From contig NC_134703.1 of assembly GCF_043290135.1 (NCBI RefSeq), positions 112,894,505 through 112,958,504 of the forward strand: a DNA stretch of 64,000 bases, in the 5' to 3' direction. Origin of the DNA: Rhipicephalus microplus (taxonomy: Eukaryota > Arthropoda > Arachnida > Ixodida > Ixodidae). Every line of letters starts with the position of its first letter. The stretch's first letter is position 1. This document shows positions 11,223 through 23,391 of the stretch, piece by piece. Position numbers and translations under genes: made by a program. Below the pieces are notes generated by a model. The model was not told the origin of the DNA and made no database searches. It worked only from the letters and a program-made list of their open reading frames with translations.

Positions 11223-14200
11223 CTGCAAAAGTAAACGCAATATAAAACGTTAATTTCCTTCCAGCTGCTAAAAGTGAAGAGCGCGGCATTCAAGGTTCGT
11301 TTGGGAGTGATCTTTCTTGGGGCATAATTGCTTATGTCCGTGTTTTGAGACTTTTAGATTACCGAGGAACGCTTAACCTCAGTGAGATTAAGTTTTGCTG
11401 GAATGCGAAGCGTGATTACAATTTGGAAGGCTATATAGCGAGCGAAGATTGCCTAAATGACCCTAACTACACTTGTGCAAAAACGATCTGAAGCAGTGCT
11501 TCCACTGAATACCTCTCAAACGTGACAAAAAAAGAGAAAAAAATATGGAGGCACTTAAGGCGTTCGAGAGAATATGAAACTTGAGCAGCGTTTCTTGAAC
11601 GAAATCTTGCCTTTATGGAGATGACGTTAGGATCTTAGAAAAAGTGGTAGTTTATACTTTTATATATTGATGCCAAAATGAACTAGTGTTGCCTCTGAGG
11701 ATGAAAGAAAGCTCTAGGCCTAATAGTTTGAGACTTGCCATTATTACTACGATGATTAACCTTAGATTTAGTCAGTTAAGAAAAGGTATGAACGTCACAC
11801 CGTAAGAACCAGCTAATGTGGATTAAATGACCGTTATTGTTGAGGTCCCTGCTTTTTGCTGGCGTAAGCATTTCAAGTGAACGAACGTGAAATAAATATC
11901 ACACTGAAAGAAAGCTTTCTGGCTGCGGGAGAATTAGTTTTCTAATCATAGATATGTGATACGTAAGAATTTTTTTCGATGTCGTGTGGAATGGAACGCT
12001 GAAGTAGAAGATTCGTGTGCTATGTACAAATGTGATGATTGAAATAACCAAAATTTGGTAACAGAGCAGAAATATTGTTATACTCTCACTAGAAGCTGAT
12101 TGCCTCGAAGGTATATACATATTAAATCTTAAAAATAAGACATGCAGTGACTATGAAGTCAAACTGAAGCGGACTTCGGAACTGTGCAACAGAAGCAGAA
12201 CAGATAACAGTAACGGATGTTTGCATTGAAAGCGTATGCCACAAAACTCATTACTGCTATCAAATATCACAATGCTGGCATGAAAACATTTACTACTTCT
12301 TCCAGCTATGACATTTATTTTTGCTTGGAATATCCCGTATATTTTTCTAGCCTGTCATGCTTTTTAAAGCTATGACTTTTTAGTGTTTCCACTTAATGTC
12401 GCAACCAGTAAAATATGGATATGTACGTTACTAGAGTGGAACCGCGCTAGTATTCTTCAGTGCCGTATAAGGAAATAAAAAGCAATTGCCTATAAAAAAA
12501 TGAAACACTTGAGAAGGAACTCCGTAAACGTTAGATATTCTGTAAGTGTACAGTCCCTTACGACGTGTCAGATTTTTTTACCGTTGTGAAAACAGCTGCT
12601 ATGGTTTTAGTATTTACGAGTTAGCAAGAAAAGTTGCGATGTTTGACAAAATACATAACTGGACTGAGCTGCGCTCGGGCACTGCGACACACACTTCAGA
12701 CAAGTTGCCAACGTTTGTTTGATGTGGCACGCGAGTGAAACTTTGAAAAAGGCTTTACGCAAAGAAAGCGGGTTGAGGATGACGATTTCAACGCCCATTA
12801 CCACTAAGATACGCTGGTTGCAGTAACCTGAATGGAGGCGTGTCATAGACGACAAAGAGCGCATGATGATTTTTGCAGCTCCGTAAGTGCTTTGCCTCTC
12901 ACACCATGCCTAAATAACGTGAAAATGTGTTGTTCAGGTAGTAGATGGCGATGCAACTGAGACGTAGGGTTTGACCATAGTTGTGTGTAAAGCCAGCCCG
13001 TATCTCCTATTCGTTCCCGCGTTGATCTGTTCAGTGAGCATACAGCAATGATCATTGTTATAGTTGTGTTTTAGAGGGTTCACAAGTCGCTGCGCGCAGG
13101 CCCCCTATCAATCTTTTTTTTTCTTTCTCAAATTTTGCATGCTTTTTTTTATTGCAGTACAGACTAGTTCGAACCATAGCAACTACTTTCATAGAAATCT
13201 TTATTTGTATATCACCTAATATAAGGTATGATATTCTCGTAGAAAATGTTCAGTTTTAAGGAATAATTCGGGGCTTGGTTCAACATTTATTGTTTAAAAG
13301 TGATATAACCTCGCCGTTAAGATACTTGCACTAAATTTAAAAGATCAAAGGGAACAATACTATAAATAGTTTGCATTCTTATAACCCACAGGTACGTTTT
13401 TAAGGCAATGTTTAAAGTGGTTAAAGCACGCCGTTTAGACAAGCTAAGATGATGCTGTCTTGAACGGGAACTGTTTAGCCCGATGTAGGTTTTATTATTG
13501 GCGAAGTGTGACAGGTAGTCGCGAAAGACAGTTGCAGCTTACCTAGCGTCGCGTTTGGCAAACACTTTCTTCTAGTGCTAGTGCAGCTTAGTTTGTTCAC
13601 GACATTATCTACGTGAGCTTTGTTGTAAGAGCATTCTTCGCTATTGCAATATGTAAGTGCTTCACTCAAACTGAAACAAAGCATCCAAGAAAATGCTGAT
13701 ATGTCTAGACTAAAATGGCTAGCTATGTTGCCACAAAAGAACATGAAGTGTATGGTAAATATAACTCCATTTGTAATTTGTCAAACTCGATCCGAAAAAT
13801 TTCAGGCATTCACTGAAAGCCCACTGCATTGAAATTGTGGATGAGAAGCAATCATTCAAAGTTCTCGATGCACGAGCTTGTTTTGCGAACAGTGACCAAT
13901 TATCGCGGTCTTTTTTGAGTATGGCAGTCTCCAAATTAGGAAGCTTTTTATTGTTCATCAGCTCTACGCTTCAGCTACGACAGCACCTGTTTTCGGCGGT
14001 ACACTTGACGCAACAAATAAGCGAGGGATAAAATTGGCCAACATATCAAACTGTTTCTTCAAAGATTAAGTGCAATATTAGTTCTTTGGAGAAGAATGTC
14101 CGAATTTCAGGAACTAGACGCGTGCAGCAGACGGCAAATGTCATAAACCTGAGGCTCCTGGAACAATATCGAAACATCTTCCGGTTAGTGCGCCTTCAGA

Positions 14201-14269
14201 AACAAGCGTCAAGGAAAACTGTTACCGACCTTCTTTACGACGCTAAGGCAATCACTGACCTTTTGTCAG

Positions 14270-14660
14270 CCATCTTTGAAAGGGATACGCCAGCAAGTAG
14301 GGCAAGCCACGCACCGCGGTGTCCTGCATTTTCCTCCTGCGCTGTACCACTCGTCGGTAAGGATCGTGGCACAAGAACTCTCACCGCGTCTTTCGGGAGA
14401 CGAGAAAGCCGTGCGACGTTCAACGTCGTGCTTAGGTGTACCACGCCGCGCGGTATACTGCTGCCGGAACGCACGTGCCGTGTCATTCTCCACCCACGAG
14501 CGCGCTTTGTGTTTGGAAGCTGAAACTCGGACGCGTCCGGCACGAGCGGAGATCCTAAACGACCAAGGGCAGAGTCGTGAGTGGACCTCATTGGCCACGC
14601 GTCTGCCACCGGCCGTGCGACCCTCGCCGCTAACAGAGGCAAGGCCATGGCGTTGAAGTT
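14270..14660. other. CpG-rich block inside the intron
   Basis: The block is clearly richer in G+C and CpG than its AT-rich surroundings and carries overlapping open frames of 110-145 codons on both strands. None has a recognisable domain, so I read the frames as an effect of low stop density. It could be an internal promoter, a decayed mobile element or an old exon. Confidence 0.4.
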
Positions 14661-14716
14661 TTCTGGCAGGCTACGCCAAGTCGCGGTGTTTAGGAGAAGG
14701 TATAAAGGGTGTCCTT

Positions 14717-14800
14717 ATCATTTTTACACGCTGTTTTCTTTCTTTATTAGTTTCATATCATTTTTACACGCTGTTTTCTTTCTTTATTAGTTTCATATCA
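14717..14800. repeat. 40-bp tandem duplication
   Basis: The unit containing TTTTTACACGCTGTTTTC occurs at 14721 and again at 14761 without visible change, followed by a partial third start. The identity indicates a recent slippage duplication. Confidence 0.9.
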
Positions 14801-15517
14801 TTTTTAACAGCGCCATGTAAGCCTACATTGACTACTATATACTGTGCAAAAGTATTGATTCGTATTCTGAGCAGAAGCACTACAGACAAGCAATGCTTAC
14901 TCTATTTTCTCGTGCCTTTCATACGACTTTTAATTTACCGAGTTGTACGTGAGCAGCACACGGCATATGTTTTGTCGCACGCAGAAAGCCCCTTCAAAGA
15001 CCAGCAACAATAAAGCGCAATAGGCTACTAAGACCACGACACATTTGTTTCGTTGTATATAGAAATACTATTAGCACACACTGTACTCTAGTGCTTGTGT
15101 GCAGTCTAAATGACAATAGTCTAGAGTGACTAATTGGCTGCTTCCGGGGCTGATTTTTGCAAAATACACAGAGGCCAAAGCTATGATGATGCTAAGCAGA
15201 GTGATACTGCATGCTAGGTCTTCTGCTATATTTAAACCACGAATAGAAGTTCGTAACTAACGCAAGGTAGCAGCTGCGAATGGTGTCAGCGCACACAGGC
15301 ACTTTAGTGACCGCTACAGACATGTGCATTCGGACAGGGTGTACTTGGTCATGTGAAATTTACGATGTGCTCTAAAACTGGCAGTCTATCCAGACAACTG
15401 GTCTAAACTTATCGTGAGCCTGGAACCACGCTTTCTCGTCATTTGCAGTCTGAACAGTACTACTTGTAAGCGCTAAATAGAATCGAGATTGGCGAACGGG
15501 CTATGGCGTGGGCCCAC

Positions 15518-18470
15518 CTTTTTTGTCGAGAGTCTTGGGCGGACCTTTGCCCGTCGCACGCTTGGACGGGGATTTGGGCAAGCCGGTCTTCTTTTTCACT
15601 GCTTCTGCAGGCGGCGCTGACTCGAGTTCGGAAGGAGCTGCCCCGTCATTGGTTTCTTCGCTCTTTGCCTCGGACGCTGCTTCTACCGCTGGCTTTTCAC
15701 TTTCTTCGGCAGGTTCAGAATCTTTCTTTTCTTCATTGGTAGCTTCGGGTTCAGCTTCGGTGGCAGTGACTGCTTCTTCACCACCTTCACTCTTTGGTTG
15801 CTGTTCCGTCACTTCTTCAATATCCTCTGGCATGACACTGCTTGGCTCCTCACCTTCTTTTTCACCCACTTCCCTCTTTGTTGTTGCTTCTTCTGCCTCG
15901 TTGTCGCCAGATTCAGGTGCTTCCTTTTCTGTCTTTTCTTTTTCGCTCTCATCTGTAGACTCGGGTTGGGCTGCTTCTTCCTTGACTGCTGTAGTACAGG
16001 AAACATTGCCTGTCTTCACTACTGCTTCCTCAGAAACTTCCGCTTTGTCTTTGGTCACTTCTGGAACGCCTTCTTCGGATTGAGCAGTGACAGGAGCTTC
16101 TTCCGGAGTAGCATCTTCTGGAGCATCTGACACTGCCTTTTCTACTTGCCCCTCTACTGTTTCTTCCACCAACTTAGTTTCTTTTTCTTTGTCCTCTGGC
16201 TCTGACACAGCTTCTGCAACTTTTGGCTCCGCAGCTTGTTCTTTTGCAGTACCTTCGTCTTTCTTTTCTATTTCTTCTGGAGGGAGCTCTTGAACTTCGA
16301 GCACATCTGGCTCTCTCGCTACCTCCTTTGGCACGTTTTCAGCCACTACTTTTTCTTTCAACAAGGTGTCTCCGGTTTCCTGTGCTTGTACCTGCTCACT
16401 GACGCCCGGTTCAAGAGAATCCGCAGGTTTGGACGTGTCTTTTTCTGCATCATCTTCGTTAGCACGTTCGGCTTCCTTCAACGGCTTGTCACTCTCTGCG
16501 GCGACATCATGAACTTGCGTGGTTTCTTCCTTCGCCGAACCAGGCTCGCTGGACTTCTCTGCAGCGTCTGAGGCACCTACCTCTTTAGAGTCATCGTCCA
16601 TGGCAACGTTCTCGACTTTTTCTGCATTTTTCCCCTTCTGCTTCTCTTCAATGTCGGCATCTATCGCCTTCTCCTCTTTTCGTTCGACACTATCCTTTGG
16701 CGGAGCCATTTCGGCGACCTTGCTTTCCTGAATAGCAGCTTCAAGATTTTCACCTGACGTTGTGTCATCGACGTTTTCGACTTTGCCGGCTGCTTTGTCC
16801 TCTTTTTGAGGTGCTTCCGTTTGTTGCGTAGTAGGAGGTGAGGGAAACACTTCTGCCTCTATTTTCTCAGACTTCTCTTCTTTAGTGATCTCTTTGCTAG
16901 CTATAACGGTTTCTTCCTGGGAAACTTCCACCACTGATGATTTTCGCTGCTCACCTACTTTCTCATCAGCACCACCAGCAACTCGAGATTCATCATGCTC
17001 TTTTTTGGGCGTTGCGTCTGTTTTGGCGTCTGGTTCTGCACCTGACACGGTAGACCTCGGATGACTGTCGCCCACACTCTTCTCGGCCTTATTTGCTGCG
17101 GACTGCGGTTTGCTGGCTTCCTCTGCTTTCGTTTCATTCACATCGGAAGGGTATAACTGCGCTCTGATTGCTTCCTCGTCTAGTAGATCGTTGAATGCAC
17201 TGGCGCCTCTGGAGTATGCTTCTCTAGGCGCCGATTCTTTCCGTATTGCGTCCGGGTACGTCATCTCCATCATGCCAGTATGGCACGCCGTCATTGGCAT
17301 AATTGATTCGTCCACTTCTTGCAGCCCCGTTGCCACTAGAGGACTATTTTCTTTTAGTCTTTCCACCGGGGATTCCGGTGTTTGGGCCTTTTGCCGTTTG
17401 ACCTCCTCAGTTTCCTGTCGCTGTTTTGCATTATCCTTTCCCGAGCTAGTCCTTGGTGGCGCCTCGTATACTGGTGGTGGCGGAATGGAAGATTTGGGCC
17501 TAGTGTCGTCCGGAACCAGCTGTTTAGCATCTTCAGCGGGTTGTAAACTCTCGACGTCTCCACTGGGACTCACATGTTCCTGCGGAGGCTTAGTGCCGGC
17601 GTCCGCGACAGATTTACATGTCTCGGGGGATAACCCGGCCGCCGTAAGAAATGGCTTTGCGTACTCCGTCTTGCCTTCGGCCACCTCTGCAGCGCTCAAG
17701 GTGGCTTTTGCCTGTTCGCTTGGGGCTGCATCCGGAGCGGCGCTACTGGCTTGCGCCGTTGGGGTTTCTTCGTGAGCCGCACCGGCCGCCACGGTGACGT
17801 CTGCACTTTTGGCAGCGGTCTTCTCTTCGAATGTTTCGTGAGATTTTTGGTCGGCTTCTGCCGCTTTGTCTTTCGCACCACTGTCTTTCACTGCTTCTAC
17901 GTCCTTGTCAGGTTCCTTAGATACGGTACTATCACTTTCGGGTTGCTTTTGCTGCTTCTCTTGCGAAGGCACTGCACCGTCTCGATCGGCCACTGGGACC
18001 AGCTGAGACACATCATGCGATTCCTTTTCTGGTCCCACTCGTTCCGCTTTGTCCTCCATCACAGGCGTCTTTACTGGCACTTCGGTAGAGACTGTTTCTC
18101 GCTCAAGATATGAACCGGGGGCGTCACCGGATAATTTCTTCTCGTCAGACGAAGGGCACTTCGCTGGAGACACTGGCTTCTCGCCCCCTCCGGCGGCAAT
18201 CACTGGGGGTACCGGTGCAGTCCTTGCGGAATCACCAACCACCTCCTGTGGTGATGAAGGCTTCGCTGGTTCCTGAGTTGCTCCAGGAGTGGCGTCTGGG
18301 GCGGTGGCGACGTCCGCTGTCTTCTGGAGGACGTCATGATGACCTTGTGCTTGGTCGGCCGCTGTCGTGGGAGGCTTGGCGCTAGCTGCGGCTGAGGCTG
18401 TGTCGTCGCTTCTCGCTGCTGTCTGGGCGGCACTCGGCTGGTACACTTCCGTGGCGCTAGCCTTGTCCAT
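15518..18470 (-). CDS. Large exon of an acidic, low-complexity, probably disordered protein
   Basis: This is the main coding exon of the only host gene I can support. The open frame extends from 18602 down to a TAG at 15501, but the exon probably ends at 15518, where the reverse strand reads AAAAAAG|GTGGGC. I start it at the Met at 18468-18470 (MDKASATEVY) because the 44 residues before it are rich in Arg, His and Cys, unlike the rest. The exon encodes 984 residues plus one base. It is rich in Ala, Glu, Lys, Thr and Ser with many EE/KE runs and no membrane segment. One island differs in composition, about residues 395-460 of the protein, including MMEMTYPDAIRKE and FNDLLDEEAIRAQLYP; it may be the conserved part. 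The frame is intact over about 1 kb of codons and stays open on one strand only at this length. Similar proteins are often named neurofilament-, futsch/MAP- or titin-like on composition alone, so I assign no function. The true 5' end may lie in an upstream exon. Confidence 0.85.
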
Positions 18471-18483
18471 GCGGCAGTGGTGT

Positions 18484-19295
18484 CTGCGCGCAATGAGGAC
18501 ACGGACATCTTTCAGAGGCCAAAGCTGGAAACGACAATGGCGTCTCACAGAAGGGTGGCGGTTTGGGCTAGTTACTACATGAAGCGTAAGCATTAGGCAC
18601 AAAGAAAAACCACGAAGAGGGGGGAAGGCAAAAACGTAAGTATTTGTCGGCCCCCTTTATCATCGTTATTTTCTTTGCGCGTCACCTTCAAACTTTTTAG
18701 TGCAACACACTTGGTGGAAAGGGAAGAAACTGGCACAGGCTTCTTTAGTATATTACGAAAACAAAGAAAGAAGTAAACAGTTCGATACTTTTTCTTTGTT
18801 GCTTCCATAATGTCTGTCCCCAAATGGCACCTTTTTGACAGCGTGGCACGCTTTTCCATAACGCTAACAATTAATTGTTTCTTGTTTTAGTACGCTGTTG
18901 CTCGTTTTCGTTAGGCCTATACATCACAGATAACTTCGGAGAGCTGAGCTAACTAATTCACAACATTGGTGACTTTATAAAACGCAGGTTTTGCCCTCGT
19001 ATATAACTCTCTTCGAATATATGGAATGTACGTAAAGTGCTTGAAGCCTGCAACAGATCAAGAAGCGGAAGGCAAGAAGGAGATGAGCTTATTCGAAACT
19101 GCGTCTCACGCTGGCGAAACTCGGGTCTAGTTGAACGCTCTTCAGAAAATGCTGGTGTATCAACTTCAATAGAGGAGTATAAAACAACTGGCTGGAAAAT
19201 GATGTCATTATAGACTTCTCGCTTAGATGTTTCATACCCTTGTAGACAACTCTCACCACGTTTCGCAGCAAACTATTAGCTGTTTACTGCCATCC
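18484..19295. other. Sequence upstream of the large exon; no clear promoter
   Basis: Two possible minus-strand acceptors occur, GCGCGCAG at 18484 and GTTTCCAG near 18520. Beyond that the DNA is AT-rich without a convincing core promoter, so this is more likely intron than promoter. Confidence 0.4.
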
Positions 19296-19500
19296 ACCAA
19301 ATCCACCGCGGTGGCAACCTGAAGGTCTCGGCTTCGATCTCCTGGCTGATCACATTTAAGCGGAGGCGGAATGCTAGAGACCCGGAACTGTGCGATGTCG
19401 ATGCACGCGTATGAACACCAGATGGTGGAAATTTCTGGGACCCTGCATCGTGGCATGCCTCGGACTCACCGTGGTTTTGGCACGTAAAACCCTAGCACTT
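19296..19500 (+). mobile_element. SINE with microsatellite tail
   Basis: The head AATCCACCGCGGTGGC and B-box-like GGCTTCGATCTCCTGG are degraded. The body has GGTGGAAATTTCTGGGACC and GTGGTTTTGGCACGTAAAAC, a diverged version of the Ruka-type 3' block. It ends directly in the (TTC)n(TTA)n tract. Confidence 0.65.
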
Positions 19501-19660
<160 letters not shown>

Positions 19661-20225
19661 ACATTTTGCGGGTAAGGATGGTTCAAGAATGGGAGTGGCT
19701 CACGGCGTGTTGCTCGCGAGACTGGCAATTACTGCGAATAGGAATGGAAGGGAGAATGAACAAGTAAGTCAAGTCACTCATAGTTACAAGATTATATGAA
19801 AACAGACAGCGGTACATGAGAGAACGTTTTATCCTTCTAGCAGGATATGCTTTCACCATCAGAAGGCGTAGCCATGCGGTCTGGACAAACTGTTTTGTTT
19901 AAAAACTTGAAAAAGCGACGAAGGCTAGGCACACACATGTGTGCCGATGAGTCGTGTGCCCATGATTATGTAGTCCATCGGTGATACATCGAATCTGCGA
20001 TTTCACGTTGAGTTACGCATCATCGTATCTCCACTCTATATTGAGAATACTTTAAAAAATGAAAAGGCACGGCGAATGCGTGTATGCATTTATATGCATA
20101 AGTTTTTGCAAGAAATTATTACTAAGGAGACCCATTAGTGCACTCTACGGGCTTGTGTATTTGTGTAGTTGGATTTGCCTGCAGCTTCTCTACTAGTGGA
20201 CCATGCTTATCGTGTTACTGTCGTA
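19661..20225. other. No gene seen
   Basis: AT-rich DNA without a recognised gene, RNA or transposon. Confidence 0.5.
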
Positions 20226-20335
<110 letters not shown>

Positions 20336-20752
20336 TGCATTTCTCACCGCAGCTTTCAGAACGTAACCATAACGACTTAACAACTGAAACATCCTTGCGC
20401 GGCGGCTTTTTCTTTGACTCAAGCGGATACAACATTGATGGCTTTTTTTGTCAATTCACCAGGGATGAATAAAAGCTACGAAAGCAGCATTCGGGAATGG
20501 GGTCACATCGCTAGTTTCATGGTGTTTACGCGTCTTTTCTGGCTTTAGAAAAGTACCATGGTACGAGGCGTGATATAAAAAAGGAAGGGGAAAACAATCT
20601 AAATCCATATATACAGAATGAGCAAAAATACCTCTTTTTTAACACGCAAGTGTTTCTGTGGGGGTCCACTAAGACGTCACTCACGTATTTTTGTCATAAG
20701 TATGACGTCGTTAAAATTTACATGAAGAGCATGCGAAGGAACAAACCACAAG

Positions 20753-21075
20753 AAAAAAATCACAGCATATCCACGGAGTGAATTATGATAAGTGGGCCAA
20801 CCGTCCGTCCGTTTGTCTGTCTGTCCATCCATCTATGTGTCCGTCCACCCGTTCCTGCATGAGTCCGCCCATTGGTCTGCCCGTCCATTCGTCTGTACAT
20901 CCGTCCGTCTGTCAGTCTGATACTGACGGTTACGCCTGACGCAGGACAAAGTTGTACTGAGAGGAGCTTCACCCCTAAAATAGTTATGAGACTTGGTAAT
21001 CAAACCCACGACCTCCTGAGCAGTCGCAATAGGAAGCGAGCGCTTAGTCGGCGCGTTTCGAGAGCACTGTAAGGA
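20753..21075 (-). repeat. GGACGG-minisatellite interspersed repeat, copy 2
   Basis: On the minus strand the end block is AATTCACTCCGTGGATATGC followed by a T run at 20753-20785, preceded by a GGACGGACGG-type array at 20800-20920 and a left part containing GGGGTGAAGCTCCTCTCAG. At about 21000-21070 a tRNA-like piece follows (ACCCACGACCTCCTGAGC), suggesting a SINE remnant next to it. Confidence 0.7.
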
Positions 21076-22114
21076 CGCGCCTTATATATCTCCTATTCCT
21101 TCACTGTGTACTCACGCTCTCTATTTGCTGAGGTGTTGGCGCCGCCTAAGAGTGTAGAAATACTGCATTATGACACCGAGAGAGAACGCTGCGGTAGTAC
21201 GAGCCCTTTGTTGCCTCGATGCCAACATTAGAACGGATGTCGGCATCATAGCGGCCTACCAATGCTGCCAAAGTGGCATATATCCCTACTTTAAACAAAC
21301 TGTAGCATTGCCTCCGCAATCAGCTCCGACAAAGCTTTCAGGGGCTGATTTCGCAGGCCACTAACGCAATCGATGATTGCGATGCTCTCTACGCACTAAT
21401 TTGACTCGGTGATGACGACGCAGTCACGTGCTTCATCTCACGCGTTGTGCAAGCCTGTGCGGTATATAGTGCAGCTTCGATATGCAGCAATGGTGTATCT
21501 CCGCCATCCACGGAGGGCGGCGATTGTACCAACTACAAGGACTGTTGCGTTAAGCGTATCGTATGTACAACGGTGTCGAAGGGTGAATGTAGCGCATGTG
21601 AGATCGGTGCAGCGATAGACATGCCAGGGTGGAGCGGGAGGCCTTTGGGCATTCACGGCCCAAGCACTGTCTCTTGTGTTGGCGAAGTGAGCATGGCGAC
21701 CCGACTGGCTACAACATAGAAAGCGATGCAAGACTGAAATTATTATATCTTCACCTATCAGGAGAACGCTGCTCGCAAACAAGACGCTGCATGCCTATCC
21801 ACTTGACAGTCACCAACCCGCAAATCATGATTCTTCGCTGCAGCAGCCCCGTGATTTCAAAAACTGTTGAGTGAAAACCTGTTTGCTTTTGCTTGCATGG
21901 TTTGCGAACTGCTATGGTTCAAGTGTGACTTGCGCAATGCTTCGGTGCGTGCAGTGTCTCCGGAAAGTGTATACCGGTCACAAGTCGTTGGTTTTCGTGG
22001 TGTAGAAGATGCGTCACCTGTCAGCATGGGTGCATCAATATTCAAGGGTGATGTTGCCACTAAACACCAATAAACATTGTATATCATTGTGTAATAAACA
22101 TTGAACTGCTTGCG
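21076..22114. other. Moderately GC-rich DNA, Cys-rich open frame, no recognised gene
   Basis: A plus-strand 90-codon frame at 21447-21719 includes CTNYKDCCVKRIVC and CSACE. It has no signal peptide and overlaps frames on both strands, so I do not call it a gene. Confidence 0.35.
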
Positions 22115-22235
22115 CTCAGATTTGGGTTCACGTTAAAGAACCCCAGGTGGTCGACATTTCCGGAGCCCTCCACTACAGCATCTTTCGTAATCATATGGTT
22201 GTTTTGGGACATTAAATTCCAAATATCAATCATTA
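22115..22235 (+). mobile_element. Ruka-like SINE, 3' part only
   Basis: It carries CAGATTTGGGTTCACGTTAA, AGAACCCCAGGTGGTCGAC and TCATATGGTTGTTTTGGGAC, ending AATATCAATCATT. The tRNA-like head is missing. Confidence 0.8.
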
Positions 22236-22329
22236 AACAGTAAACTGTTTCTCGGAAGACACGTTTCACTTTCGTCTGTGATAGTGATTCCTATATGAAA
22301 TGAATCAACAATTTTTTTTTTTACTTTAC

Positions 22330-22915
22330 GCTTACCCGATCCCATTGAAACTCACAGAGTATGTTAAGGCTTCTACACCCGCTATTCGCACAGCCGCACT
22401 GCACGTGCCGGGACACCTGCCACATGCGAGCTGCACGTGTACAGCCAATACGTGAGGTGTGTCTGTGCAGTTAGCGCGTGTACAGGCCCTTACACATTCA
22501 CCTTGGGTGACTGGACAGCTGCAAGCCGTTTTCACTTTCGTCCCCGTTGATGTACTTGTACTAACCGCTTCCGTACCTGTCGTGATTTTGCACGGCCTCC
22601 CGGATCGGGGCCATTTCAAGCTTTCTGCAGCTCGTCCGATTTTCGCCCTGCCTCAGTGACGGGTCCCGCCTTTGACCAAGCGGTGATGTCATGCGGTGAC
22701 GCCATCGTGTGACGTCACGTTTGTGGCGTTATCGTGACGTCATGAGAATATCACAATTTTTCAGGATATGTGGTGTCATGATGAAGTCATCAGGTGATGA
22801 ATATTTCGCAACTCGTGTCAATGACGGTGGTAAACTTTTCGTGTTTGATGAGGCTCCTGAGGTTTCCGCTTTGAAAAGGGAAAAAATCGGAGTACTATGA
22901 CTACTATGGAAGAGC
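22330..22915. other. CpG-rich block with CRE-like TGACGTCA palindromes
   Basis: The segment contains several TGACGTCA and TGATGTCA palindromes at 22685-22745 and a Cys-rich minus-strand frame at 22619-22332 (TACSCPVTQGECVRACTRANC, shortened: CSCPVTQGECVRAC). It also holds the speculative 5' exon. It could be a promoter region or an uncharacterised repeat. Confidence 0.35.
22577..22614 (-). CDS. Speculative 5' coding exon of the minus-strand gene
   Basis: On the reverse strand an ATG in good context (TTGAAATGG) opens 12 codons (MAPIREAVQNHD) plus two bases, ending at ACAG|GTACGG, a good donor. If joined to an acceptor at 18484 (GCGCGCAG|ACACC), the two bases plus A make an Arg codon and the frame runs straight into MDKAS. 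A phase match has a one-in-three chance of being accidental, and the surrounding CpG-rich DNA may be a repeat. This is inference only. Confidence 0.15.
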
Positions 22916-23391
22916 TTTACGCTTATTTTTGGCAGTGTTTTGTATGTAAAGTGAGCTAGTCTATATGATTGGCCAGCGAAATCACGTGATCTGAATCCAC
23001 CGATGGAATTCAAATGCACTCGCTTACAGCTGGTTGGCCAAGGCCACATCACATGACCTGCCGTCTCAGTCAATAAATTTTCTAGGAGAATTATGCGGAC
23101 ACCAACTACTGCTACTGTTACAGCACAGGCTAGACTACAGCAGCTTGACTGTATAAACGTTCTGTCGATACGCGCGTTGAGACCAGCGTTAGCGTATCAG
23201 CGTGTATTGAAATCACGACTTTGGACCCACAGAAACGGGAGGCTTGTGAAGTTACCGGAAATTGTCCAGCAAGAAATATTGTAGGGGTCAACGTTTTACT
23301 GCTTGCGATAAAGACAAATTTTATTGTTTGAAATTTGGCTCCAGAAACATTCAGCGTTCGATGGTTTTTGAAAAATTCACGTGGCACAAAA

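Larger units (their letters stand above)
11223..15517 (-). other. Intron between large exon and mini-exon
   Basis: This 4.3-kb stretch is mostly AT-rich with no recognised gene. It contains a CpG-rich block at about 14270-14660 and a 40-bp tandem duplication at 14717-14800, listed separately. Alternative exons cannot be excluded by eye. Confidence 0.55.

Noticed and set aside
15503..17775. Plus-strand frames of 79-221 codons opposite the large exon
   Set aside because: They mirror the low-complexity Glu/Lys/Ala codons of the real minus-strand exon and have no domain of their own.
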